Part shown: positions 52,427 through 61,840 of the stretch, in pieces
Numbering within the stretch: the stretch's first letter is position 1
Layout of the letters: each line of letters opens with the position of its first letter
Assembly: GCF_001281315.1 (NCBI RefSeq)
Contig: NZ_CP012479.1
Coordinates: 2,418,001 to 2,482,000 of the forward strand
Origin: Arthrobacter sp. ERGS1:01
GTDB lineage: Bacteria > Actinomycetota > Actinomycetes > Actinomycetales > Micrococcaceae
Reading direction: 5' to 3'
DNA: 64,000 bases
Notes under the pieces: model-generated
Seen by the model: the letters and a program-made list of their open reading frames with translations, nothing else
The model's database searches: none
What the model was told of the DNA's origin: nothing
Position numbers and translations under genes: made by a program

Positions 52427-53386
52427 ATGCAACACTTTCTGCCACCACCGTGGCTGCCCCATCCAGACAAGTTCGACGACGAACACGGTTCCACCAGGCT
52501 CTCCCGAAGTGCGGCCAGAGGTGACGTCGTCCGTGTCCGCCGGGGTTTCTACTTGCCGGCGCCCGTATGGGATTCCCTTAAACCGTGGCAGCGTTACCGC
52601 ACGATGATCCAGGCCGTGAACGATTCCGCGCGCCGTGCACCGGTCTTTTCCCACGAATCGGCCGCCAGTATCCTCGGCCTTCCACTCCTGGAGACCCCTG
52701 CGCAGGTCCACTGCCTGCTGCCCATTTCCTCCTCCGGCGGTCGTAACGAGTACGGTGTGCGCCGGCACAATCCGATCCCCGGCGATCCCCTTCCCTGGTG
52801 CGTTGACGGGCTGCTCACGACCCCGCTGGTTGAAACCGCCAGGGATCTTGCCGCAACGGGCACGTTCGCCCAGGGACTGACGGCCATGGACAGGCTGCTG
52901 CTGCCCAAGTTGTTTCCGGGGATTCCGCTTGGCCTCCTCAGTGCCATTCGTGACGAGGAGGTTTTGGATTCACTCGCCAAATTGGGCAGCGGCAGCCAAC
53001 GCGGGCGCGTGAAGCGATCCCTGGAGTTCGCAGACATCCGCTCCGGATCTCCGGGCGAATCCTGGAGCCGGGCCATCATGCTTCAACACGGCTTCCCGAC
53101 CCCGGAACTGCAGCTGCCGTTTCACGACAACCGCGGACTCATCGGCTATCCCGACTTCGACTGGGAGGAATTCAAACTTCTGGGGGAGTTTGACGGGTAC
53201 GAAAAGTACTCGGCTCAGCGCTTCCTCGATGGCTTGACGCCCTCCCAGGTTGTTGTTGCGGAGAAGAATCGCGAAAACCGGCTGCGAGCGCTCGGCTACA
53301 ACGTGGTGCGATGGGTATGGGACGACCTGCGCACGCCTGAGCGCCTGATCCGCCTATTGCACGACGCCGGTCTCCCCTCGCGGTAG
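52427..53386 (+). CDS. AbiEi-like winged-helix protein with C-terminal nuclease-like (DUF559-type) region
   Basis: The protein has 319 residues. Residues 20-110 (RLSRSAARGDVVRVRRGFYLPAPVWDSL, APVFSHESAASILGLPLL) match the N-terminal winged-helix domain of AbiEi-family type IV antitoxins. Residues 210-300 (GESWSRAIMLQHGFPTPELQLPF, GYPDFDWEEFKLLGEFDGYEKY, EKNRENRLRALGYNVVRWVWDDL) resemble the DUF559/very-short-patch-repair-like PD-(D/E)xK fold. This two-part architecture is abundant as solitary copies in Arthrobacter-type genomes. No AbiEii toxin gene follows, since the next gene is the convergent ABC exporter. A toxin-antitoxin role is therefore doubtful. Confidence 0.8.
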   Translation: MQHFLPPPWLPHPDKFDDEHGSTRLSRSAARGDVVRVRRGFYLPAPVWDSLKPWQRYRTMIQAVNDSARRAPVFSHESAASILGLPLLETPAQVHCLLPISSSGGRNEYGVRRHNPIPGDPLPWCVDGLLTTPLVETARDLAATGTFAQGLTAMDRLLLPKLFPGIPLGLLSAIRDEEVLDSLAKLGSGSQRGRVKRSLEFADIRSGSPGESWSRAIMLQHGFPTPELQLPFHDNRGLIGYPDFDWEEFKLLGEFDGYEKYSAQRFLDGLTPSQVVVAEKNRENRLRALGYNVVRWVWDDLRTPERLIRLLHDAGLPSR

Positions 53387-53389
53387 TTT

Positions 53390-56300
53390 TCAGGTGGCCG
53401 ACGTAGCGCCCGGTTCGAAGACTTCCCACATGGCGGCGTAAGCTCCGCCACGGTGGAGCAGCTCAGTGTGGGAGCCGGTCTCCACGATCCGCCCGTTGTC
53501 CAGCACCACTATCCGGTCAGCCGCCTGCGCGGTTTGCAGGCGGTGGGCAATGACCACGGTGGTGCGGCCGCTGGAGATCCTGTGCATGGCGGCGCTGACC
53601 TTGGCCTCGGTGGCGAGGTCCAGGTTCGAGGTTGCCTCGTCGAGCATCAGGATGGCCGGGTTGACCAGCTCGGCCCGGGCCAGGGCGATGAGCTGGCGCT
53701 GCCCGGCGGACAGGGACCGGCCGCGCTCGGCCAGCTCATGCCGGTAGCCGCCGTCGAGCGTGGCAATGAAATCATGGGCTCCCACAGCGCGGGCGGCAGC
53801 CTCCACGGTGGCGTCGTCGGCGTCGGGCCGGCCGTAGGCGATGTTGTCGCGGATGGACCCCGTGAACAGGAACGCCTCCTGCGGCACATAGCCCAGCTGG
53901 CGCCGGTAGCCGGTGAGGTCCAGCCCGCGCAGCTCGCGCCCGTCGGCACGGACGCTGCCGGTGTCCGGATCGTAGAAGCGGATCAGCAGCTTCATGACCG
54001 TAGACTTCCCGGCGCCCGTCTCGCCCACCAGCGCCACGGTCTCCCCCGGTGCAATGCGCAGTTCCAGTCCGCGAATGGCTTCCGGCGGCTTGGACACCCC
54101 GGCGTAGGCAGGTCCAAGCTGGTGGGCGTCGGCAGGCCCGCGCAGTGCCGGCCGGCCGCTGCGGTGGATGGGCTCCGACGGATAGCTGAAGTGCACGCCG
54201 TCCAGCACCAGTTCGCCGGCCAGCCGGCCCGGCTCCTGTGGATCCGGCGCGTTGGGTGTGAGCGTGTCCATCTTCATGAGGTCCCCGATCCGCAGCACGG
54301 AAACTCGGGTCTGCTGCCAGGCGTCGAATACCTGGGAAAGCTGCTGGATGGGCGAGAAGAACATGTCGATGTACAGCAGGAACGCGATCAGCGCACCCGT
54401 GGTCAGCGCACCGTCCGTCACCATCCCCGCGCCCACGCCGAGCACTATGGCGTCGGCGCCGTCGGAGAGGAACGCCACGAACGGGAAGTACGTGGCCACC
54501 AGGCGTTGGGCGGCCATGCGGGAGTCCAGGTAGCGGCGGCCGAAGCCCTGGAAACGCTCGATCGTGACGGCCTCGTGCACAAACGCCTGGGATTCGCGCA
54601 CCCCTGCCAGGCTCTCCTGGAAGTCGCCATTGACGACGGCGATGCGGTCGCGCGACTGGTCGTACAGCTTGGCGGCGCGGCGCCGGAACAGGACGGTCGC
54701 GATCGCCAGCGGGATCACAACAGTAAAGACGCACAGTGCCAGCTCGGCGTTGAAGATCACCAGGGCGGCGCCGACGCCGGCGAACGTCACGAACGCGACG
54801 AGCGCGGACAGCAGCCCGTTCTCGATCAACGATTCAAATTGGTCCACGTCGGTGGTCATCCGGGTCATGATGCGCCCAGCCATCTCGCGTTCGTAATAGT
54901 CCAGCGAGAGGCGTTGGAGCTGGGCCCAGATCCTGATCCGCAGGGACAGCATGACGCGTTGGGCCGTGCGGCCGGTGACGAACGTCTCGCCGATCTCGAT
55001 GATCAGGTCGGCCAGTGTCGCGACCAGGTAGATGCCGGAGGCGGCGAACAGGACGGTTTCAAGCCCCTGGCTGACGCCCTGGTCGATGCCCGTGCGGACC
55101 AAGACCGGCCCAATCAGCGAGGCGACGGCGTCGAGCACCACCAGCAACAGCCCCAGCAGCAGCGGGCGGCGGAACTCACGCAGCAGCCCCCACAGGCTGA
55201 AGTCCCTGTTGGGCCGGGTTTCCTTCCCAAGATCGACGACGGCGGCGTCCCGCACCGGCCGCAGCGCCGCCACGCGTGTCAGCAGTTCCGGGGTGGGAGC
55301 CAGGTTGCGTCGCCAGCTGCCGCCCCCGCCGCGCCCCAGGCCGGCACCGATACTGGGCGCGCCTATGGCCGAGCCCGCGCCCGGGGCCGTCCCAGATCCC
55401 TGGGGCCTTCCCCACGCTGCTGCCGTAGTTCCCGATGTTGGTCCCGGCACAGCCTGAGCGGTCTTCCGTGCCGTATAGGCGGCAAGCGCTTCGATACTCC
55501 CGCCTGCAAGCGGCGGGCCGTCGTCGTCCTGGACGAAGCCTGTCAGTAGGGAGCGGTAGATTGCGCTTGTGGCCAGCAGGCGCTCGTGGGTGCCGGTGGC
55601 CGTGATCCGGCCGCCGTCGAACACGATGATCCGGTCCGCGAGGTGAAGGGAGGACAGCCGATGGGCCACCAGGAGCGTGGTCCGCCCGCGGGTGACCTCG
55701 CGCAATCCGTCATGGATGGCTTCCTCGGTCCGTGCGTCAACGGCGCTCGTGGCGTCGTCGAGGATCAGGATGCGGGGGTCCGCCACGATGGCCCTAGCCA
55801 GGGCGATCCGCTGGCGTTGGCCGCCGGAGAGGATCAGTCCGCGCTCGCCCACCATGGTGTCGTAGCCGGCTGGCAGGGCTTGGATAAAGCCGTGCGCCTG
55901 GCAGATCCGGGCGGCCTCCTCGATCTCCGCGTCGGTGGCATCGGGGCGGCCGTAGGCGATGTTGGCCCTGACGGTGTCGGAGAACAGGAAGCTTTCTTCA
56001 AACACCGATCCGATCCGGCGGCGCAGCGAGTTCAGGGCAACGTTCCGGACATCGTGGCCATCGACCAGCACCGCCCCGGATTGCGGATCGTAGAACCGGG
56101 AGACCATGAGGCTGACCGTTGATTTGCCGCTGCCGCTGGGACCCACCAACGCCACCCGCTCCCCCGCGTGGATCCGGAAGCTGACGCCGTCCAGCACGGT
56201 CTTCGCGCCGCCGTCGGCCGCGCCCAGGTAGCTGAAGCCCACATCGCGGAACTCGATGTCACCGGCGACGTCGGGAAGGGTCACCGCATTGGGGACGTCG

Positions 56301-57322
56301 GCGATGGCCGGTTTGAGGTCCAGGAGCTGGAAGATCCGCTCCAGCCCGGCGCGCGCCTGCTGGCCGATGGTGAGCAGGCCGGCCAGCTGCCGGGCGGGCG
56401 CCATGAGCTGGGCAACGTAGGTGGAGAACGCCAGGAAAGTGCCGAGGGTGATGTCGTGCTGCAGGACCAGGAAACCGCCGACGGCGAGCACGGCCACCTG
56501 CCCCAGCGACGGGATGGCCTGCAGGAGCGGCTGATACCGGGCCTGCAGGCGGGTGGCACGCATCTGCGAGCCATAGAGTTTCCCGGCGGAGTCGGCAAGC
56601 CGTTCGATCTCGTGCTGTTCCTGCCCGAAGGCCTTGACCACGCGGACGCCGTTGACCACCTCGTCAACGATTTGCACCACGTCCCCCTCACGCTGCTGGG
56701 CGTCCCAGGTGGCCGGAAAGATGCGCCAACGCATGCGGTAGGAGACAAATAACAGGGCCGGCGCCATGACGAGGCTGATGATGGCCAGCAGCGGCGAGAG
56801 GTACAGCATGACGACGATGGACAGCACCATCATGAGGATGTTGCCGCTCATGATGGGCAGGAAGGAGAGCAGCCCCTGGACCAGTGCCGAGTCGGAGTTG
56901 GCGCGCGCCACCAACTGTCCCGTGGGCATCCTGTCCAGGTTGCCGGCGTCCATGGTCTGCAGGTGCCGGTGCATGTCGTTGCGAAGGTCGTACTGGACGG
57001 ACAGTGCCACCCGGCCGCCACGGTAGCGGCGCAAATAGGAAAACCCGAACGTGGCAATGCCCAGGAAGATCAGCAGCGCCAGCCACGGCCACAGCGGCGA
57101 TGTGGGGACCAGGATGACGTTGTCCACGATCTGCCGGGTGACCAGCGGGACGATCGTCTGTGCCGTGCTGCCCAGGACGGCGGCCCCGAAGGAAATGACC
57201 ATGTCCGCCCGGTGGCGCATCAGGTAGCCCCACAACCGGCGCACCCAACCGGGCCCGCCGGACGAGCCGTCCGGTGGAGCCGGGACTTCGGTTGCGGGGC
57301 CGCGGTCCCTGACCTGGGTCAT
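53390..57322 (-). CDS. Fused heterodimer-type ABC exporter (TMD-NBD-TMD-NBD)
   Basis: The protein has 1310 residues and fuses two half-exporters. Half 1 (to about residue 600) has six membrane helices and an NBD with Walker A GPSGSGKS, signature LSGGQRQ and Walker [13 protein letters not shown]. Half 2 has Walker A GETGAGKS, signature LSAGQRQ and Walker [16 protein letters not shown]1 has Asp where the catalytic Glu is normal, and NBD2 has a changed signature. Both belong to the same ATP site, so one site is degenerate, as in BmrCD or TM287/288. A disordered Gly/Pro-rich linker joins the halves. It overlaps the MarR gene by ATGA, suggesting regulated drug or metabolite export. Confidence 0.93.
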   Translation of the reverse strand: MTQVRDRGPATEVPAPPDGSSGGPGWVRRLWGYLMRHRADMVISFGAAVLGSTAQTIVPLVTRQIVDNVILVPTSPLWPWLALLIFLGIATFGFSYLRRYRGGRVALSVQYDLRNDMHRHLQTMDAGNLDRMPTGQLVARANSDSALVQGLLSFLPIMSGNILMMVLSIVVMLYLSPLLAIISLVMAPALLFVSYRMRWRIFPATWDAQQREGDVVQIVDEVVNGVRVVKAFGQEQHEIERLADSAGKLYGSQMRATRLQARYQPLLQAIPSLGQVAVLAVGGFLVLQHDITLGTFLAFSTYVAQLMAPARQLAGLLTIGQQARAGLERIFQLLDLKPAIADVPNAVTLPDVAGDIEFRDVGFSYLGAADGGAKTVLDGVSFRIHAGERVALVGPSGSGKSTVSLMVSRFYDPQSGAVLVDGHDVRNVALNSLRRRIGSVFEESFLFSDTVRANIAYGRPDATDAEIEEAARICQAHGFIQALPAGYDTMVGERGLILSGGQRQRIALARAIVADPRILILDDATSAVDARTEEAIHDGLREVTRGRTTLLVAHRLSSLHLADRIIVFDGGRITATGTHERLLATSAIYRSLLTGFVQDDDGPPLAGGSIEALAAYTARKTAQAVPGPTSGTTAAAWGRPQGSGTAPGAGSAIGAPSIGAGLGRGGGGSWRRNLAPTPELLTRVAALRPVRDAAVVDLGKETRPNRDFSLWGLLREFRRPLLLGLLLVVLDAVASLIGPVLVRTGIDQGVSQGLETVLFAASGIYLVATLADLIIEIGETFVTGRTAQRVMLSLRIRIWAQLQRLSLDYYEREMAGRIMTRMTTDVDQFESLIENGLLSALVAFVTFAGVGAALVIFNAELALCVFTVVIPLAIATVLFRRRAAKLYDQSRDRIAVVNGDFQESLAGVRESQAFVHEAVTIERFQGFGRRYLDSRMAAQRLVATYFPFVAFLSDGADAIVLGVGAGMVTDGALTTGALIAFLLYIDMFFSPIQQLSQVFDAWQQTRVSVLRIGDLMKMDTLTPNAPDPQEPGRLAGELVLDGVHFSYPSEPIHRSGRPALRGPADAHQLGPAYAGVSKPPEAIRGLELRIAPGETVALVGETGAGKSTVMKLLIRFYDPDTGSVRADGRELRGLDLTGYRRQLGYVPQEAFLFTGSIRDNIAYGRPDADDATVEAAARAVGAHDFIATLDGGYRHELAERGRSLSAGQRQLIALARAELVNPAILMLDEATSNLDLATEAKVSAAMHRISSGRTTVVIAHRLQTAQAADRIVVLDNGRIVETGSHTELLHRGGAYAAMWEVFEPGATSAT

Positions 57323-57840
57323 GCCGGGGCAGACCCCTCGGCACTGGGCCCGGGCGTGCCAGTTGGCGCTGTGCCGGGCACGACGGCGGCGCGTGCGTCC
57401 CGCTGTTCGGCATACCGCGCGCTGACGGCTTCGTTGAGCCAGCCCAGCGTGTCAAGCAATTGCGCCGGCTGCTCCGTCCGGGCGGTCACACTGCGAAGCT
57501 CCGCCGCCATCGCCGCATCGGCACGGGAGAGCGCGGCCCACCCGTTTTCGGTGAGCCGCAGGCCCGCGGCCCGCTGATCCGCCGCCACGTCGACGCGGTC
57601 AAGGAACCCCCGTTCGCACAGGGAGGCGACGGCGGCGCTCACCGCCGGGCGGCCCAGCGCCAGTCGGGTCGCGACCCGTGAGGCGATCTCGTCCCCGGCG
57701 GACACGGCCGCCAGCACCCGGTAGTGCGGCAGGCTCAACTCCCCCAGGGAGCGTTCCAACAACCGGGACACGCGCACCAACGCCCTGACTGCCGCCACCG
57801 CAGGATCCGGCTCACCGCGGAACTCCCTGATCTTCTCCAT
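57319..57840 (-). CDS. MarR-family transcriptional regulator
   Basis: The protein has 173 residues and the MarR winged helix: LSLPHYRVLAAVSAGDEIASRVATRLALGRPAVSAAVASLCERGFLDRVDVAADQRAAGLRLTENG contains the recognition helix and the D-x-R wing. The C-terminal 30 residues are Pro/Gly/Ala-rich. Its stop codon overlaps the exporter start (ATGA), and an inverted repeat 21 bp before its own start is a likely operator. It therefore probably represses itself together with the exporter and responds to an exporter substrate. Confidence 0.92.
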   Translation of the reverse strand: MEKIREFRGEPDPAVAAVRALVRVSRLLERSLGELSLPHYRVLAAVSAGDEIASRVATRLALGRPAVSAAVASLCERGFLDRVDVAADQRAAGLRLTENGWAALSRADAAMAAELRSVTARTEQPAQLLDTLGWLNEAVSARYAEQRDARAAVVPGTAPTGTPGPSAEGSAPA

Positions 57841-57860
57841 GCGTCAAGCGTAAGCACTTT

Positions 57861-57875
57861 GTTCGGTCATCGAAC
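57861..57875. promoter_or_regulatory. Candidate MarR operator
   Basis: GTTCGGTCATCGAAC has perfect 5-bp arms and a 5-bp centre and lies 21 bp before the MarR start codon, next to AT-rich DNA (57876-57886) that would suit a promoter. The spacing is normal for a MarR autorepression site. Confidence 0.6.
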
Positions 57876-57913
57876 CATATTTTTTGCTGTGAATTTGCTG
57901 CTTCGATTCGGCG

Positions 57914-57974
57914 CGGGGCTGCTGTGGTGATCCGCTCCCGGCCGGCCGCGGGCGAATCACCACAACGGCCCCCG
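57914..57974. repeat. Palindromic element, copy 2
   Basis: The right arm begins GCGAATCACCACAACGGCCC and is a near-identical match to the right arm of the element at 31727-31788. The left arm pairs with it with mismatches. It lies between the MarR start and the leuD terminator. Confidence 0.7.
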
Positions 57975-57980
57975 CATGGC

Positions 57981-58025
57981 AAAAAGTCGGCCCGCCCCAG
58001 GGATGGGACGGGCCGGCTTGAAAAA
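57981..58025 (-). terminator. Intrinsic terminator of leuCD
   Basis: On the minus strand a GC-rich stem (GCCGGCCCGTCCC, loop ATCCCT, GGGGCGGGCCGAC) is followed by TTTTT, seven bases after the leuD stop codon. This is a textbook intrinsic terminator. Confidence 0.85.
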
Positions 58026-58031
58026 CGGAGA

Positions 58032-58631
58032 CTACGTGCGCGCGGGCAGCGTGGTCGGCTTGTACGACGGTCGCGTGGATTCGAACGCGGTGATGGCCGG
58101 TTCGTCGCGCAGTGTCAGGCCAATGTCGTCCAGGCCCTCCAGCAGGCGCCAGCGGGTGTAGTCGTCGATCTGGAACGGGGCCACAACGGTCCCGGCCGTG
58201 ACCATCTTGGCCACAAGGTCCACCGTGACGTCCGTGCCGGGCGCGTTTTCCAGGACCTTCCAGATCAGCTCGATGTCGTCCTGGGCCACCTCGGCAGCAA
58301 CCAGGCCCTGCTTGCCGGAGTTGCCGCGGAAAATGTCGGCAAAGCGGGAGGACAGCACGGCCTTGAAGCCGTAGTCCTTCAGCGCCCACACGGCGTGCTC
58401 GCGGGAGGATCCGGTGCCGAAGTCGGCGCCGGCCACCAGTACCGAGCCGGCTTTGTACGGTTCCTGGTTCAGGATGAACTCGGGATTCTTGCGCCAGCTG
58501 GAGAACAGGGCGTCCTCGAAGCCGGTGCGGGTGATCCGCTTCAGGTAGACGGCGGGGATGATCTGGTCCGTGTCAACGTTGCTTTGGCGCAGCGGGACAC
58601 CGACACCGGTGTGGGTGGAGAACTTTTCCAT
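58032..58631 (-). CDS. leuD: 3-isopropylmalate dehydratase small subunit LeuD
   Basis: LeuD is the small subunit of isopropylmalate isomerase in leucine synthesis and works as a heterodimer with LeuC. The 199-residue protein has [22 protein letters not shown], the substrate-loop region, and the swivel-domain signature [29 protein letters not shown] at 58631 has AAGGA 8 bases upstream. It lies 11 bp after leuC and ends at a strong terminator. Confidence 0.96.
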   Translation of the reverse strand: MEKFSTHTGVGVPLRQSNVDTDQIIPAVYLKRITRTGFEDALFSSWRKNPEFILNQEPYKAGSVLVAGADFGTGSSREHAVWALKDYGFKAVLSSRFADIFRGNSGKQGLVAAEVAQDDIELIWKVLENAPGTDVTVDLVAKMVTAGTVVAPFQIDDYTRWRLLEGLDDIGLTLRDEPAITAFESTRPSYKPTTLPART

Positions 58632-58642
58632 GGGTGGGGTCC

Positions 58643-60177
58643 TTACGCTACGTTGCTTGCGGATGGGGTCTCGACAGGCTCGACCACCGGGTCCAGGTCC
58701 GACGGCGAGCTGAGGGTTCCGCGGACGGCAGTGGCGGCCGCCACCACGGGAGAGACCAGGTGGGTGCGCCCGCCCTTGCCCTGCCGGCCCTCAAAGTTGC
58801 GGTTGGAGGTCGACGCGCAACGCTCGCCCGGGCCAGTTGGTCCGGGTTCATGCCCAGGCACATGGAGCAGCCGGCAAAACGCCATTCGGCGCCAAAGTCC
58901 AGGAACACCTTGTCCAGGCCCTCGGCCTCGGCTTCCAGCCGGACGCGTGCGGATCCGGGCACCACCATCATGCGGATGTTGGGGTCCTTTTCGCGGCCGC
59001 GGACAATGTCGGCCGCGGCGCGCAGGTCCTCGATGCGGGAGTTGGTGCAGGAGCCCAGGAACACCGTGTCGACACGGATGTCCTTCATGGGCGTGCCGGC
59101 CTCCAGGTCCATGTAGGCCAGGGCGCGCTCGGCGGCGGCCTTCGCGTTCTCGTCGCCGAAGTCCTCGGGTGAGGGGACGGCGTCGTTCAGGGAAACGCCC
59201 TGGCCCGGGTTGGTGCCCCAGGTGACGAACGGTTCCAGGGTGTCGGCGTCCAGGAAGACCTCGGCGTCGAATTCGGCGTCGTCCTCGGTGGTCAGGGATG
59301 ACCAGTACTCGACGGCGGCATCCCACTCGGCGCCGACGGGTGCGTGCGGGCGGCCCTTCAAGTACTCGAAGGTGGTCTCGTCCGGGGCGATCATGCCGGC
59401 GCGGGCGCCGGCCTCGATGGACATGTTGCAGACGGTCATGCGGGCGTCCATGGACAGTGCCCGGATCGCGGAGCCGCGGTATTCCAGGACGAAGCCCTGG
59501 CCGCCGCCGGTGCCGATCTTGGCGATGATGGCCAGGATGATGTCCTTGGACGTCACGCCGGGGCGCAGGGTGCCCTCGACGTTGATGGCCATGGTCTTGA
59601 ACGGCTTCAGCGGCAATGTCTGGGTGGCCATGACGTGCTCGACCTCGGAGGTGCCGATGCCGAACGCCAGGGCGCCCACGGCACCGTGCGTGGAGGTGTG
59701 GGAGTCGCCGCAGACAACCGTCATGCCCGGCTGGGTCAGGCCCAGCTGGGGACCCACCACGTGGACGATGCCCTGTTCGGCGTCGCCCAGGGAGTGCAGG
59801 CGCACGCCAAACTCGGCGCAGTTGTTGCGCAGCGTCTGGATCTGCGTGCGGCTCGTGAGGTCGGCGATCGGCTTGTCGATGGCCAGCGTCGGGGTGTTGT
59901 GGTCCTCCGTCGCAATGGTCAGGTCCGGGCGGCGCAGCGGGCGGCCGGCCAGGCGCAGACCCTCGAAGGCCTGCGGCGAGGTCACTTCGTGGATGAGGTG
60001 AAGGTCGATGTAGAGCAGGTCGGGCTGGGCGGCGTCGCCGTCCCCCTCGCCCTGCTTGACAACGTGGTCGCGCCAAACTTTTTCGGCCAGCGTCTTCGCG
60101 GTCTTCCGCGGAGTCGATGTCGAAACGGTCGGCACCTGCGCTGAGTCGCGCGCTTCGGGTGTGGTTGCCTCGGACAC
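58643..60177 (-). CDS. leuC: 3-isopropylmalate dehydratase large subunit LeuC, apparent frameshift near the 3' end
   Basis: LeuC carries the 4Fe-4S cluster of isopropylmalate isomerase. Conserved blocks are present in order: [72 protein letters not shown] and [14 protein letters not shown]. Immediately after this the frame is lost. The expected [20 protein letters not shown] is read one frame over, because a run that should be CCCC has only three bases (58830-58832, plus strand GGG). Either the gene is damaged or the sequence has a one-base error. GTG at 60177 is the preferred start because AAGGGAG lies 5 bases upstream. The last codons derive from a REP-like repeat. Confidence 0.9.
58667..58690. 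repeat. REP-like repeat at the leuC 3' end, copy 1
   Basis: The 24-bp sequence contains TCGACAGGCTCGACCACCGG and differs by one base from a copy at 63952-63975. It lies inside the last coding part of leuC (frame after the shift) and encodes VVEPVET, an addition not expected in LeuC. Confidence 0.75.
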
Positions 60178-60302
60178 AGCAGCTCCCTTCATCTCTTGAG
60201 CGGCCCGGCCCCGGAATTTGGGGTCACGGATGCTCTTTTACGGTTTGTCTGATTCCCACTGTTCCAGTGTTGTCGGCACTGAAGCCAGCCCGTCGATTTG
60301 CA

Positions 60303-60317
60303 TCTCACATAATGAGA
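60303..60317. promoter_or_regulatory. Operator-like palindrome between leuC and its divergent IclR regulator
   Basis: TCTCACATAATGAGA has perfect 5-bp arms TCTCA/TGAGA. It is 15 bp before the regulator start and about 125 bp before leuC, in the divergent promoter region. IclR regulators of NdgR/LtbR type bind in this region upstream of leuCD in other actinobacteria. Confidence 0.65.
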
Positions 60318-60332
60318 CGTCAATATCATTAC

Positions 60333-61052
60333 ATGGACAATTCTAGTGGCGTTGGCGTCATCGATAAAGCAGCCCTCGTGCTTGATGCACTGGAGGCCGG
60401 ACCCACCACCTTGGCTCAGCTTGTTGCGGCCACCGGTTTGGCCCGTCCCACCGTGCATCGCCTGGCACTTGCCTTGGTACATCACCGGCTGGTCAGCCGG
60501 GACATGCAGGGGCGGTTCGTGCTCGGCAGCCGGCTCGTGGAGCTGGCCTCTGCCGCCGGCGAGGACCGCCTCATTGCGGCCGCCGGCCCCGTGTTGCTGC
60601 AGTTGCGCGACTCCACCGGCGAAAGCGCGCAGATTTTCCGCCGCCAGGGCGATTCCCGCGTGTGCGTGGCATCCGCGGAGCGCCCCATCGGCCTGCGCGA
60701 CACCATCCCCGTGGGCACCCAGCTAACCATGAAGGCCGGCTCCGCCGCACAGGTCCTGCTGGCCTGGGAGGACCACGAGCGCCTGCTCGAGGGCCTGCAC
60801 AACGCCCGCTTCACCCCCACGGTCCTGGCCGGCGTCCGGCGTCGCGGCTGGGGCCAGAGCCTGGGCGAACGCGAGCCCGGCGTCGCCTCGGTTTCGGCAC
60901 CCGTGCGCGGACCGTCGGGCCGGGTCATCGCGGCTGTGTCCATCTCCGGACCCATCGAGCGCCTCACCCGCCAGCCCGGCCGCCTGCACGCGGAGATTGT
61001 CTGCAACGCCTCCCGCATCCTCACTGAGGCGCTGCGGAAGTCCGCGGACTAA
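60333..61052 (+). CDS. IclR-family regulator, NdgR/LtbR-like, divergent from leuCD
   Basis: The protein has 239 residues: VIDKAALVLDALEAGPTTLAQLVAATGLARPTVHRLALALVHHRLV is the winged helix, and DSRVCVASAERPIGLRDTIPVGTQLTMKAGSAAQVLLAWE is the effector domain of the NdgR/LtbR group. Members of this group control leuCD and other amino-acid genes in Streptomyces and Corynebacterium. The divergent position and the palindrome in the shared promoter support the same role. ATG at 60333 fits the family start. The open frame extends further upstream without homology. Confidence 0.9.
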   Translation: MDNSSGVGVIDKAALVLDALEAGPTTLAQLVAATGLARPTVHRLALALVHHRLVSRDMQGRFVLGSRLVELASAAGEDRLIAAAGPVLLQLRDSTGESAQIFRRQGDSRVCVASAERPIGLRDTIPVGTQLTMKAGSAAQVLLAWEDHERLLEGLHNARFTPTVLAGVRRRGWGQSLGEREPGVASVSAPVRGPSGRVIAAVSISGPIERLTRQPGRLHAEIVCNASRILTEALRKSAD

Positions 61053-61062
61053 CCCACCGGAT

Positions 61063-61131
61063 TCTGTGTTGCAGTTGTTGGACGAAAATGCCCCGTTTTA
61101 GGGATATTTACGCCAACAACTGCAACACAGA
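61063..61131. repeat. Long inverted repeat between the IclR regulator and the DUF1697 gene
   Basis: Perfect 19-bp arms, TCTGTGTTGCAGTTGTTGG and its complement, flank a 31-base loop that itself contains AAAATGCCCCGTTTT. It lies 11 bp after the regulator stop codon and could end that transcript, although the loop is long for an intrinsic terminator. Confidence 0.75.
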
Positions 61132-61155
61132 TTTCCCGGCAGGTAGGGTTTTGCC

Positions 61156-61689
61156 ATGACCAATTTCGGGGTATTCCTGCGCGGCATCAACGTCGGCGGC
61201 ATCAACATCAAAATGGCCGATCTCCGCACCGCCCTGACCGCGCTTCCCATCACTGGCGTGAAGACGCTGCTCGCCTCTGGAAACGTCGTCTGCTCGGCCC
61301 GGACGGATGGGCCGGCCGTGAAAACGCTCGTGGAAAACTGCCTGCGGGAAAACTTCGGCTACGACGCCTGGGTGGTGGTCCTGGACCAGGCCCAATTGGC
61401 GGCCATCATCGAGGCCTGCCCATACCCGGCCGACAACAAGGAACAGCACAGCTACCTCACCCTGTCCTCGGATCCGGCCATCCTGGACGAGCTGGAGCAG
61501 CTGGGCCGCGAACTTCCCGACACCGTCCTGGCCCGGCTCAGCCCCGAATCATTGGCCTGGCTGGCCCCGGCCGGCGGCACCCTGGACAGCCCGTTCAGCA
61601 AGCTCTCCGCCAAGGTCAAATACAAGAGCACGACGACGACCCGCAACTTGCGCACCATGCTCAAGGTGCGCGACGCCCTGGGTTCCTGA
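61156..61689 (+). CDS. DUF1697 protein
   Basis: The protein has 177 residues. The start FGVFLRGINVGGINIKMADLR and the segment VKTLLASGNVVCSA are the hallmark of the DUF1697 family. It is small, soluble and of unknown function, and widely spread in soil actinobacteria. No operon partner: the GH20 gene follows after 150 bp. Confidence 0.9.
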   Translation: MTNFGVFLRGINVGGINIKMADLRTALTALPITGVKTLLASGNVVCSARTDGPAVKTLVENCLRENFGYDAWVVVLDQAQLAAIIEACPYPADNKEQHSYLTLSSDPAILDELEQLGRELPDTVLARLSPESLAWLAPAGGTLDSPFSKLSAKVKYKSTTTTRNLRTMLKVRDALGS

Positions 61690-61840
61690 CGCCCGGCGAA
61701 CACGCTTCAAAGGGATGGTCCACCCGCTTCATGACGGGTCGAAGTAACAACCGCGAGTGGAAGCGAAGGGGTTTTGGCCCGGTGTTGGCGGGGCGTGTAG
61801 CTTCGGTCATCACCGCGTCCCCCAGAGATTGAGTTGTGCC

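Noticed and set aside
52427..53386. Complete AbiE toxin-antitoxin pair
   Set aside because: Only the AbiEi-like part is present. The next gene is a convergent ABC exporter, not an AbiEii nucleotidyltransferase.
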